From contig DATFOC010000098.1 of NCBI GenBank assembly GCA_035265935.1, positions 1-17,490 on the forward strand: a stretch of DNA of 17,490 nucleotides, read 5' to 3'. The notes under the pieces were generated by a model. That model saw only the letters and a program-made list of their open reading frames with translations. It ran no database searches and was not told the DNA's origin. Within the stretch, counting starts at the first letter, position 1. Every line of letters starts with the position of its first letter. The translations under genes and the position numbers were made by a program. The DNA comes from JACDAN01 sp035265935 (GTDB taxonomy: Bacteria; Actinomycetota; Thermoleophilia; Gaiellales; Gaiellaceae). Shown piece by piece: positions 6,688 to 14,081 of this stretch.

Positions 6688-7841
6688 GATGCTGGTCCTT
6701 TCACGAGCTGACGGAACTCCTCGTCGGTGACTAGCCGCCGCTTCTCGGTTCCGAGCCTCTTGACGGCGGCGAGCACTTCGGCACGCCGTTCCTCAGGCAC
6801 GTCGAGTCCCAGCTCCTCGGCCTTGATCCGGATCGAATCGAGGCCGCTCTTCTTGCCGAGCACGATGCCGCGCTCGGCGGAGACGAGCTCGGACGAGTAC
6901 GGCTCGATGGCTTCCGGGTCGTGGAACTGGCTCGCGACTGCCCCGCTCTCCCGCCGGAAGAGGTTCTCGCCGGTAAGCGGCTTCCAGGGCTCGAGCTCGT
7001 AGCCCGACAGCTGCTGGACGCGGTCGGCGAGCTCACGGGCCTTCGTCAGATCGAGGGCAGTCTCGACGCCGTATACGGCGCGCAGCGCGAGCGCGACCTC
7101 GCCGAGATTGGCGTTCCCGGCCCGTTCCCCCATCCCGTTCACGGTGCCGTGGATCCACCGGGCCCCCGCCTTCACCGCCGCGACAGCGTTCGCCGTGGCC
7201 AGGCCGAAGTCGTTGTGGCCGTGGAAATGGATCGCGACATCCGGCCCGAGGCGCTCACGCGTCCGGCCGACGAGCTCGGCGACGCCCTCCGGCCCGGCGA
7301 CTCCGATCGTGTCGACCACGACCACCTCCGCCGCACCCGCCTCGACCGCAGCGGCGTACGCGGCGTCGTAGAAACCCGGCTCGGCGCGGGTCGAGTCGAC
7401 GCCGAAGTAGGCGACGTGGATCCCGCTCTCGACCGCGTAGGACACGGCCGAGCGGATCCGCTCCAGCATCGTCTCCCGGGAGACCCCGAGGGCACGGAGC
7501 TTCAGCTCCGAGATCGGCGACTCGATCACGCTCGCCGGGACGCCCAGCTCGACCAGCGCCTCGACGTCGGCCTGAACAGCGCGCGAGAAGCCCCAGACCT
7601 GCGCGACGAGGCCCGCCTCCGAGATCAGCCGCACGGCCTCCCAGTCATCCTCGGAAACGCGCGGGAACCCGGCCTCGATGCGCTCGACGCCCGCCTCGGA
7701 GAGCGCGCGGGCGATCTCGAGCTTCTCCTCCGGCATCAACACGACGCCGACCGTCTGCTCGCCGTCGCGGAGCGTCGTGTCGTAGAACCCGACCTCGACC
7801 TGCAGCGCGTGCGGCCGGTTGAGCTCGCCGGTCCAGATCAC
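6684..7841 (-). CDS. Homocitrate/isopropylmalate synthase-like (HMGL-like/DRE-TIM) enzyme
   Basis: A DRE-TIM metallolyase of 385 aa, resembling NifV/AksA in length and in lacking the LeuA regulatory domain. The hallmark YDTTLRDGEQ is at 20-29, the metal ligands are H207 and H209 in HFHGHNDFG plus N243 in NGMGERAGN, and IEAGFP is at 55-60. The linker motif usually reading GENxFxHESGIHxDG reads GENLFRRESGAVASQ (291-305): both usual histidines are replaced (R297, V302), and the later GKHSG is GKKSG (K331). It may carry out a different condensation or a lyase reaction. The start is GTG at 7841 (GTGA overlap). No nif, leu or lys genes are near. Confidence 0.87.
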   Translation of the reverse strand: MIWTGELNRPHALQVEVGFYDTTLRDGEQTVGVVLMPEEKLEIARALSEAGVERIEAGFPRVSEDDWEAVRLISEAGLVAQVWGFSRAVQADVEALVELGVPASVIESPISELKLRALGVSRETMLERIRSAVSYAVESGIHVAYFGVDSTRAEPGFYDAAYAAAVEAGAAEVVVVDTIGVAGPEGVAELVGRTRERLGPDVAIHFHGHNDFGLATANAVAAVKAGARWIHGTVNGMGERAGNANLGEVALALRAVYGVETALDLTKARELADRVQQLSGYELEPWKPLTGENLFRRESGAVASQFHDPEAIEPYSSELVSAERGIVLGKKSGLDSIRIKAEELGLDVPEERRAEVLAAVKRLGTEKRRLVTDEEFRQLVKGPAS

Positions 7842-8995
7842 CGCACGACCCCGTCCGGGAAGGACGACAGCTTCTCGGGGCCGTCGGCCGTGATCAGGAA
7901 GTTGTCCTCGACACGAAGACCGCCTCCCCCTTCCCAGTAGGCACCGGGCTCGATCGCCAGCACCATCCCCGCATCGATCGTGGCGCTCGTGTCAGCCTGG
8001 TGCGCATACGGCGGCTCGTGGGCCCGGGCGCCGACACCGTGCGCGACGGGGTGTGACGGCTGGCCGGGGTAGCCCACCTGGTCGATCCCCTCCCGGATGA
8101 GTCGATCGAGCTCGGCGAGGCTCGCGCCCGGCCGGCAGTGGTCGATCGCCCGCTCGTATACGGCCATCAGGCTCTCACGAAGGCGCTCGTACTGCGGCGT
8201 CAACTCGCCGGGGCAGAGATTCTTCGTGTGGTCGCACCAGTAGCCGTCGGCGCAGACCCAGATCTCGAAGAGCGTCGGCTCGTGCTCTCGGACTGGCCGG
8301 TCGGCGGTCGCCGTGAACGTCCGGATCCCCTGCCCCGACCAGACGAGGGAAAAGCCCAGTGCGAGGTCCACCTTGCCTTCCCAGCCCGTCCCGCGGCCGT
8401 GGACGTAGCCGTTCCAGAGCGCCGCGGCCTCGCTCTCTTTCATGCCGGGCCGCAGGTGGCCTCGTGTGTAGTCCATCGCGGCGGCTGCGATCTCGTTTGC
8501 AAGGCGCATCCGCTCGAGCTCTTGCTCGGTCTTGATTGCGCGGGCCCGCGCGAGGAGCGGCGTCGCGTCCGTCGCGCCCGGCCAGGCGTCGAACCAGGCT
8601 CGGGTGTAGGTGGTTGGCTCGCCGACCATGCGGTCCGACGCCTGGGTCCCGAGCGAGAGCTCGACGCCGACCTTCCCATAGCCCTTGGACGCTTCGACTG
8701 CGAGCGCCAGCGCCCTGACCTGCGGCGGCCGCGGGTCGGACTCGTCGTAGCCGCGGAACAAGCGGACGTCCGTCGTCCAGGACATGCGATCGGCATCACC
8801 GGCCGAGGCCTCGAGGCAGATCAGCGTCGGGTCGCCCTCCCGCGGGAAGACGACCGCGTCGTAGCCCTTCATGCCCCAGAAATTGGAGAGGTAAAGGACG
8901 TTGTCGGGTGCGCGGACGACGAGGGCATCGACGCCCTCCTCCACCATGAGCTCGCGAACCCGCTCGAGCTTCGCGTCGTCGCAGGGCCAGCTCAC
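7838..8995 (-). CDS. M24 family (Xaa-Pro aminopeptidase/creatinase-fold) metalloprotein
   Basis: Pita-bread-fold protein of 385 aa with an N-terminal creatinase-type domain (about 1-150, including VRAPDNVLYLSNFWG) and a C-terminal catalytic domain. Metal-site residues by eye are E244 in LFEIWV (normally Asp), D255 in GYWCDHTKN, H319 in VAHGVG, E349 in AIEPG and E363 in LRVEDN; H326 in AHEPPY is the usual catalytic His. The site therefore looks intact apart from a conservative Asp-to-Glu change. The fold also includes non-peptidases (creatinase, the DMSP lyase DddP), so peptide cleavage is not assured. The start is GTG at 8995, giving a GTGA overlap; a longer frame to 9040 only extends into the preceding gene. 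Confidence 0.86.
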   Translation of the reverse strand: MSWPCDDAKLERVRELMVEEGVDALVVRAPDNVLYLSNFWGMKGYDAVVFPREGDPTLICLEASAGDADRMSWTTDVRLFRGYDESDPRPPQVRALALAVEASKGYGKVGVELSLGTQASDRMVGEPTTYTRAWFDAWPGATDATPLLARARAIKTEQELERMRLANEIAAAAMDYTRGHLRPGMKESEAAALWNGYVHGRGTGWEGKVDLALGFSLVWSGQGIRTFTATADRPVREHEPTLFEIWVCADGYWCDHTKNLCPGELTPQYERLRESLMAVYERAIDHCRPGASLAELDRLIREGIDQVGYPGQPSHPVAHGVGARAHEPPYAHQADTSATIDAGMVLAIEPGAYWEGGGGLRVEDNFLITADGPEKLSSFPDGVVR

Positions 8996-9858
8996 CAGCG
9001 AACGCGCTCGGGCGCAGGCTCGCCGTGCGCCTCCCGCCACGAGATCACCGGGTTTCGCAGCACGCCGATCCGCTCGATCTCCGCCTCCATCACGTCGCCC
9101 GGCTTCAGGTAGAGCGACGCCGCGTCCTCGCTGAACCCGGCCACGCCGCTGACTGTGCCGGTCGAGAGAACGTCGCCCGCCGAGTACCCCAGGGCCGAGT
9201 AGTGGGACAGGATCTCCGGGACCGTCACTGACATGCGGCCCGAGTGGGACGTCTGCCGCACCTCTCCGTTGACGCGCAGCTCCATTGCGAGGTCATGCGG
9301 GTCGGGAATCTCATCTGTGGTCACGATCCAGGGGCCAAGGGGACAGAAGGTGTCGATGGCCTTGCAGAAGGAGAAGACTCCCGACTCCATCTCCCGCCGC
9401 TGGATGTCGCGGGCGGTGATGTCGTTGAAGACGACGTAGCCGCCGACGTAGTCCATCGCTTCCCCTGCGGAGAACCACTTGCCGGGCTTCGAGATCACGA
9501 CGGCCAGCTCGAGCTCGTAGTCGAGCTCCTCGGTCAGGTGCTCGGGATAGACGACCGGGTCGTCGGGGCCGACCAGCGCGTCGACGTTCTGGAAGAAGAC
9601 GATCCACGGCGCGATCGCGTGAGACCAGTCCACCTGCTTCGACTCCTCCTCGTGCTCGCGGAAGTTCCCGGCCGTGTGGAAGAACTTCTTCGGAACGATG
9701 GGCGCCTCGAGGTCTGCCTCGGCGAGCACCGCCCGGTCGCCGGCGTCCTCGGCGCCCCCGCGCTCGAAATACGTGCGCATGTCAGAAACCTCGAGCCTCA
9801 CGATCTCCTCGCCGTCGATTCGGCCGACCTTGCCGCCGTCGTACGTCACCAGCCTCAT
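8992..9858 (-). CDS. Fumarylacetoacetate hydrolase (FAH) family protein
   Basis: Metal-dependent enzyme of 288 aa that in this family hydrolyses or decarboxylates acylpyruvates, or isomerises or hydrates 2-oxo-dienoates. Visible are AGNFREHEEES (63-73) with the conserved His69, metal ligands E115 and E117 in LDYELELAVVI, D146 in VVFNDITARDIQ (142-153), and the C-terminal STGTVSGV loop. The start is ATG at 9858, overlapping the upstream M20 stop as ATGA. The same frame is open far upstream, but that part is a shadow of the M20 gene. The family catalyses C-C cleavage late in catabolic pathways, fitting a degradation cassette; the exact substrate is unknown. Confidence 0.9.
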   Translation of the reverse strand: MRLVTYDGGKVGRIDGEEIVRLEVSDMRTYFERGGAEDAGDRAVLAEADLEAPIVPKKFFHTAGNFREHEEESKQVDWSHAIAPWIVFFQNVDALVGPDDPVVYPEHLTEELDYELELAVVISKPGKWFSAGEAMDYVGGYVVFNDITARDIQRREMESGVFSFCKAIDTFCPLGPWIVTTDEIPDPHDLAMELRVNGEVRQTSHSGRMSVTVPEILSHYSALGYSAGDVLSTGTVSGVAGFSEDAASLYLKPGDVMEAEIERIGVLRNPVISWREAHGEPAPERVRW

Positions 9859-11042
9859 CCGCAGACCTTCTGTGCGGCGCGTGCGTAGACCTCCGCCGTC
9901 TTCACGAGCCCGTCGATCTCGAGATTTTCGCCGAGCTCGGCATCGGGGAGACCGGACGAGGTGCCATAGTTGAGTGTGGCGATGCCGTACCGGCTCAGCA
10001 CCGAAGCGTCCGAAAACCAACGCGTCACGTCCCGCTCCGGTTCGGAGCCGAACACCTCCTCGTGCGCCTCGGCTACGGCGCTGACGACCGGGCTGCTCTC
10101 GTCGATCTCCGCCCCGGGCGCCGTCACGTAGACCTCGGCCTCGACGCCTTCGAGGCCGCGCGCGAACTCGAGCGCCCGCCGACGGGCGTCCGCCATCGGG
10201 ACGTCGGGCGGCACCCGCAGATCGACGAACAAGTCGGTCGCGTGCGGGGTCCGTGAGACGCGCCAGCCGAAGCCGCCTCGGATGGCGCCGACGTTGGCGA
10301 CGCCGCGCACGTCGCCGTACGACATCTCCTCTTCCCACTCGGGCAGCCAGGCGACCACGCGCTCGAGGACGGGCCGCATCCGCACGATCGAGTTCTCCTC
10401 GATCCGCCCCATCGAGAACGCGGTGTGGACGAACGGCCCCGTGACCCGCAGGCGGAGCCACAGCGTCCCGAAGTGCGCGAGCACCAGCTTGTTCTCTGTC
10501 GGCTCGCCCAGGATGCAGAGGTCCGCGGCGCCTCCGTGGCCGACGAGGTAGCGCGACCCGGCCGCGTAGCCGCGGTACTCGGCGCCCTGCGCGCCGCCCT
10601 CCTGCGTCTTCTCGATCTCACCGGCCACGGCGGCCAAAAGCACATCACCCCTCAGTCGGACTCCATCCTCGATCAGCGACCGCACCGTCTCGACGTAGCA
10701 GGCGAGCGCGCCCTTCATGTTCGAGATCCCGAGGCCGTAGATCCGTCCCTCGCGCTCGAACCCTTCCGGCCGGAAGCCCGGGATACTGCGCAGCCACGGC
10801 TCCTCCCCCGAGTACGAAGTGTCGAGGTGGCCGTTGAACATCAGCGTGGGGCCGCCGCCCTCGCCGGGCCAGGTGCCGACGACGTTCGCCCGGCCGTCTT
10901 CGACCTGCTGCCACATCACCTCGAGGCCTAGGTCCTCGAGCTCGTGGGCCATGACGCGGGCGCACGCCTCCTCCGACCCCGTGAAGGAAGGCGTCGAGAC
11001 CAGGCGCAGCGCGAGGTCGACCAGTCGCCGTTCGTCGATCAT
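9855..11042 (-). CDS. M20 family amidohydrolase (ArgE/DapE-like) with altered metal-site residues
   Basis: A 395 aa protein with the M20 layout: a catalytic domain interrupted by a dimerisation domain (roughly 190-310). Conserved features are FNGHLDTSY with H72 and D74, E142 in AGEIEK at the position of the catalytic Glu pair, E180 in LGEPT, and H206 in FVHTAF of the dimer domain. Deviations: the bridging Asp of the usual GxxDMKG is Asn108 (GISNMKGA), and the C-terminal metal His of the usual AHxxNE is Glu369 (PDAELGEN). It could be an unusual N-acyl/N-carbamoyl amidohydrolase subfamily or be catalytically altered. The start is ATG at 11042, with an ATGA overlap with the luciferase-like gene. 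Confidence 0.86.
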   Translation of the reverse strand: MIDERRLVDLALRLVSTPSFTGSEEACARVMAHELEDLGLEVMWQQVEDGRANVVGTWPGEGGGPTLMFNGHLDTSYSGEEPWLRSIPGFRPEGFEREGRIYGLGISNMKGALACYVETVRSLIEDGVRLRGDVLLAAVAGEIEKTQEGGAQGAEYRGYAAGSRYLVGHGGAADLCILGEPTENKLVLAHFGTLWLRLRVTGPFVHTAFSMGRIEENSIVRMRPVLERVVAWLPEWEEEMSYGDVRGVANVGAIRGGFGWRVSRTPHATDLFVDLRVPPDVPMADARRRALEFARGLEGVEAEVYVTAPGAEIDESSPVVSAVAEAHEEVFGSEPERDVTRWFSDASVLSRYGIATLNYGTSSGLPDAELGENLEIDGLVKTAEVYARAAQKVCG

Positions 11043-12067
11043 CGAAAATTGGGCAGGACCTGCTCGCCGAACATCCGGATCTGGTCGTGGCGCCGGTCGC
11101 CCCAGAGCTCGAGCATCACGTGCGTGCAGCCGGCGTCACGGTACTCCTCGATCGCGGCGATGCAGTCTTCGGGCATACCCGCGATCGGCTTGCACTTGTC
11201 AAGCAGCTCGTCCGTCACCTGGTCCTTGGCGGCGAGGCGGCCGCCCCGCTCCATCGCCTCCGCGACCGGCCTGATCTCCTCCTGCTCGATGCCGGCGAGC
11301 TCGAGCAGCGTGTCCGCGGAGCCCTGGATGTTCTGGACCTTGTTCGCGAGATACATCCCGGCGATCTCGCGGGCGCCGTCCCGGCCCTCGTCCCGGTCCT
11401 CTCCGATCGACGCGACCACCGTGCAGCCGATGTCGATGTCGCGTGCCACGTTCTCCCGCGTGTAGCGGACGAAGGCCGGCGTCGTGATCGACGGCGTCAG
11501 GCAGCCATCGCCGATCTCGCCCGCGAGCGCCTGCATTTTCGGTGCCGTCGCGGCGACGTAGACCGGGGGCACCTCTCTGGGCGTGTGCGCCGCGCCGTTC
11601 AGGGCGGGGACGTCGGCGCTCCACGTGCCGCCGTCGTATTGGAACGCCTCGCCCGAAAGGACGCCCTTCACGATGGCGACCGCGTCTCGCATAGGCCCCA
11701 GGGTGCGATTGGTCTGCTGCTTCGTATTGTTCAGGAAGATCTTCGACGTGCCGAACCCGAGGAGGAACCGGCCCGGTCCAGCCGCCTCCTGGACGACGCG
11801 GGCGTCCATCGCCACCTGCACGGGGTGCCGCGTGAACGGCGAGATGATCCCCCAGCCGATCGTGAGCCGGCTGGTCTCTCGCGCCATCAGCGCCGAGACA
11901 ACCGTCGATGACCGTGCCTCCATCCCGTGCTTGCGCCACCACGGGTACGCCTCGGCCAGCCAGACCGTGTCCATTCCGGCCTCGTCCATGACCCGCGCCG
12001 ACTCGAGCATCTCGTCCAGCGGCTCCATCGTCAGCTGCATGACCCCGATGCGGAACGGCGGTGGCAC
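11039..12067 (-). CDS. LLM-class (luciferase-like) flavin/F420-dependent oxidoreductase
   Basis: First gene of the minus-strand operon. A TIM-barrel oxidoreductase of 342 aa, resembling F420-dependent methylene-tetrahydromethanopterin-reductase-like and flavin monooxygenase-like proteins. Supporting stretches are FRIGVMQLTMEPLDEMLESA near the N-terminus, DTVWLAEAYPWW, LTIGWGIISPFTRHPVQVAM, GRFLLGFGTSK and VPPVYVAATAPKMQALAGEI. The cofactor (FMN or F420) cannot be decided by eye. The GTG at 12067 is supported by TAGGA with its AGGA about 7 bases upstream; an ATG at 12040 would cut into the first strand. It probably performs the entry oxidation or reduction step of the pathway (inference). It is divergent from the cupin gene. 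Confidence 0.88.
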   Translation of the reverse strand: MPPPFRIGVMQLTMEPLDEMLESARVMDEAGMDTVWLAEAYPWWRKHGMEARSSTVVSALMARETSRLTIGWGIISPFTRHPVQVAMDARVVQEAAGPGRFLLGFGTSKIFLNNTKQQTNRTLGPMRDAVAIVKGVLSGEAFQYDGGTWSADVPALNGAAHTPREVPPVYVAATAPKMQALAGEIGDGCLTPSITTPAFVRYTRENVARDIDIGCTVVASIGEDRDEGRDGAREIAGMYLANKVQNIQGSADTLLELAGIEQEEIRPVAEAMERGGRLAAKDQVTDELLDKCKPIAGMPEDCIAAIEEYRDAGCTHVMLELWGDRRHDQIRMFGEQVLPNFR

Positions 12068-12083
12068 AAACCGATCCTAGAGA

Positions 12084-12098
12084 GTGCGAGAATCGCAC
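12084..12098. promoter_or_regulatory. Candidate operator: perfect inverted repeat between divergent genes
   Basis: GTGCGAGAATCGCAC is a perfect palindrome with 6-base arms and a 3-base spacer. It lies in the 42-base gap between the luciferase-like start (12067) and the first possible cupin start (12110), where a shared regulator would be expected to bind. I could not identify convincing -35/-10 boxes on either strand here. The regulator is not encoded in the window. Confidence 0.45.
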
Positions 12099-12109
12099 CG
12101 TGCAGGTGA

Positions 12110-12826
12110 ATGATTGGTTCCCGGTCGCGGAGGTCGGGTCTCGAAGGAGGTGGTGGAGCGATCGACAACGCCGAGGTAGCAGTCACGATCGATCAGAGCC
12201 ACGGGTCGGAGTTTCTGGCGCAGCGCGTGGTCCGCTGCAGGCCCGGGCGGTCCGGCCCGCGCAGACTCGAGGCCACCCAGGAGATCCTGTTCGTCGAATC
12301 AGGACGCGGCACCCTTCGGGTGGGCGACGAGACGCATTCGCTCGAGCCTGACACCGGCGCGTACGTGGTGTCGGGCGAGGAGTACGAGCTCGAGAACTCG
12401 GGCCCCGACGACCTGGTAGTCGTGGTCGTCGAGGCGCCGCAAGCAGACGACGCGGCGAACACTCCTGTCCGCCGGACAGTCCGCTACGCCGACCAGCCGA
12501 CGCTCCGGGCGGGTTCCGACCGGGAGTTCCGCTACCTCGTCAACCAGGATGTTGGCTGCCGCGACATCACGCAGTTCCTCGGGCTGATCGCGCCGGGTCG
12601 CGCACCGAACCACAGCCATATTTACGACGAGATCGTCTACATCATCGATGGAGAAGGAATCCTCCATCTCGGCGGGGAGCAGAGGGTGGTCGGCCCGGGA
12701 TCGGCAATACACCTTCCGCCGCTAGCCGACCATTGTCTCGAGAACACCGGAAAGGGGTCTATGCGAGTACTCGGGGTCTTTCATCCCTCAGGCGATCCCG
12801 CCTCGAGGGCGCACGAGTCAAAATGA
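12110..12826 (+). CDS. Two-domain cupin protein (bicupin), start uncertain
   Basis: Up to 238 aa with two cupin barrels. The first (about residues 35-115, with EILFVESGRGTLRVGDE) lacks the metal-binding histidines. The second has the full motif NHSHIYDEIVYIIDGEG and a later His in LADHCLENTG, so only the C-terminal domain probably binds metal. The fold occurs in oxalate decarboxylase-like, dioxygenase and ureidoglycine-aminohydrolase-type enzymes; I cannot choose among them. The ATG at 12110 has a poorly spaced ribosome-binding site. A perfect AAGGAGGTGG at 12144-12153 has no ATG, GTG or TTG in frame soon after it, only an ATC at 12161 (which would give 221 aa). The gene heads the plus-strand operon, 28 bases before the binding-protein gene. 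Confidence 0.82.
   Translation: MIGSRSRRSGLEGGGGAIDNAEVAVTIDQSHGSEFLAQRVVRCRPGRSGPRRLEATQEILFVESGRGTLRVGDETHSLEPDTGAYVVSGEEYELENSGPDDLVVVVVEAPQADDAANTPVRRTVRYADQPTLRAGSDREFRYLVNQDVGCRDITQFLGLIAPGRAPNHSHIYDEIVYIIDGEGILHLGGEQRVVGPGSAIHLPPLADHCLENTGKGSMRVLGVFHPSGDPASRAHESK
12144..12153 (+). promoter_or_regulatory. Strong Shine-Dalgarno sequence inside the cupin 5' end
   Basis: AAGGAGGTGG matches the 16S anti-Shine-Dalgarno almost perfectly, yet lies 34 bases downstream of the ATG at 12110. In the cupin frame the next codons offer no standard start until GTG at 12227, which would remove part of the first barrel. ATC at 12161 is 10 bases downstream. Out of frame, GTG at 12153 opens an 8-codon frame ending with TAG at 12177-12179. 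Confidence 0.5.
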
Positions 12827-12854
12827 CGCTCCGCTCGAAGAACAAGGAGGAAGG

Positions 12855-14060
12855 ATGAGAAAAGCGCTGATTCCGATCCTGACGGCGCTGACGGCGCTCA
12901 CGGCTCTCGCCGTGGCTGTCGGAACAGCCGGAGGATCGACTACTGCGGCTCAGTCGCCGACTACCAGCGATCGGACGCTGATCACCTGCGGCCGGACAAG
13001 AACCATCGGCGTCGCGGCGCCCATCACCGGGGCCGCGGCCTCGATCGGCTCGCAGCAGGGCCGGTGGGCTCGCTACTGGGTCACCCGCTACAACAGGTCG
13101 CACCGACGGACGAAGTTCCGCACCGTCGTCGGCGACACGCAGCTCCCGGACACCGCCCAGGCGATCCAGGTCGCCGAGCGCCTTGCGTCCAACTCGCAGG
13201 TCCTCGGCGTGGTCGGCCCGGCCGGCAGCCAGGAGGTGCAGGTCTCGACGGCACCGTTCAAGAACGGCGGGCTCGGATTCGTATCGGGTTCCGCAACCCG
13301 CACGAGCCTCACCACGGACGGACGGGCCCGCGGGTACTTCTTCCGCGTCGTCCCGAACGACGATCAGCAGGGCCCGCGCGTCGCGAACTACATTCGCGGC
13401 ACACTTCGCCACTCGCGGGTCGCGATCGTGGACGCGCAGAACTCGTACAGCACGGGGCTTTCGGACACCGTGCAGCGGATCCTCCGCTCCCGGGGCGTCA
13501 ACGTGCAGCGCGAGTCGGTGAACGAGGCCGACACGACGGACTTCTCGTCGCTCGCGGCACGGATTCCGGCTAACACGCAGTCGGTCTACATCCCGTGGCA
13601 GCTGGCTCCCAAGGCTCAGCTGTTCGGCCAGGCGCTTCGCTCTCAGGGGAAGCGGGCCGTGCTCTTCGGCTCCGACGGGCTCTTCGACCCGGACAGCTTC
13701 AAGATCCCGGGTTCGTTCGTCTCGTTCTTCCCGATCAACCTCCAGAGCCCGATCATCGCCGCGTACCGGCGTGGGCCTGGCCGAGGCAAGTCCGAGCTGT
13801 TCGGGCTTCCCAGCTACCAGGCTGCCGACGTGGTCGGCCGGGCGATCGACAAGGCGTGCGCCAACGGCACGGCGACGCGCGCCGAGGTCCGGCGGAACAT
13901 CAACCAGACGAACATCACGCAGAGCCAGTCGATCGTCGGCTTCCGCATCCGCTTCGTCCAGCGCCCGAGAGGCGTGCTGGGCCGCGGTGACATGGAGAGC
14001 CCGGCGAACTTCGGGATCTACCGGATCAACAACCGCGGCGTCTACGTCCGCGTCTCGTAG
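12855..14060 (+). CDS. HAAT-family ABC transporter substrate-binding protein (Peripla_BP_6 type)
   Basis: Extracytoplasmic receptor of the plus-strand importer, 401 aa. The ATG at 12855 follows AAGGAGG at 12844-12850. The N-terminus is a Sec signal peptide (MRKALIPIL, then TALTALTALAV) whose core is encoded by three 9-base repeats at 12879-12905. There is no lipobox Cys before the mature part. The type I binding-protein fold starts at TIGVAAPITGAAASIG (about 50-65), followed by QAIQVAERLASNSQVLGVVGPAGSQEV, typical of Leu/Ile/Val-binding relatives. It differs clearly from the other binding protein at 1757-2947, so it may recognise another ligand. It is separated from livH by a hairpin-bearing gap. 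Confidence 0.9.
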   Translation: MRKALIPILTALTALTALAVAVGTAGGSTTAAQSPTTSDRTLITCGRTRTIGVAAPITGAAASIGSQQGRWARYWVTRYNRSHRRTKFRTVVGDTQLPDTAQAIQVAERLASNSQVLGVVGPAGSQEVQVSTAPFKNGGLGFVSGSATRTSLTTDGRARGYFFRVVPNDDQQGPRVANYIRGTLRHSRVAIVDAQNSYSTGLSDTVQRILRSRGVNVQRESVNEADTTDFSSLAARIPANTQSVYIPWQLAPKAQLFGQALRSQGKRAVLFGSDGLFDPDSFKIPGSFVSFFPINLQSPIIAAYRRGPGRGKSELFGLPSYQAADVVGRAIDKACANGTATRAEVRRNINQTNITQSQSIVGFRIRFVQRPRGVLGRGDMESPANFGIYRINNRGVYVRVS

Positions 14061-14081
14061 CGACACGAGTAGGTGAATCAC

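Noticed and set aside
9859..10461. Upstream extension of the FAH-family frame.
   Set aside because: It is a shadow of the M20 gene; the ATG at 9858 with ATGA overlap begins the normal FAH-type N-terminus.
6298..12067. Resemblance to the Rut pyrimidine or ureide pathways (luciferase-like plus RidA-like plus M20 plus bicupin).
   Set aside because: The RidA-like protein lacks the key Arg, the M20 protein does not look like allantoate amidohydrolase, and the other Rut or ureide genes are absent.
12068..12160. Sigma70-type promoter boxes for the two divergent operons.
   Set aside because: No -35/-10 pair with acceptable match and spacing on either strand; I report only the palindrome.
12759..14081. 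Long open frame (about 440 codons) on the minus strand opposite the plus-strand binding protein.
   Set aside because: Arg/Asp/Val-rich composition typical of antisense frames in GC-rich genes, no recognisable domain, and fully opposite a clear binding protein with signal peptide and ribosome-binding site.
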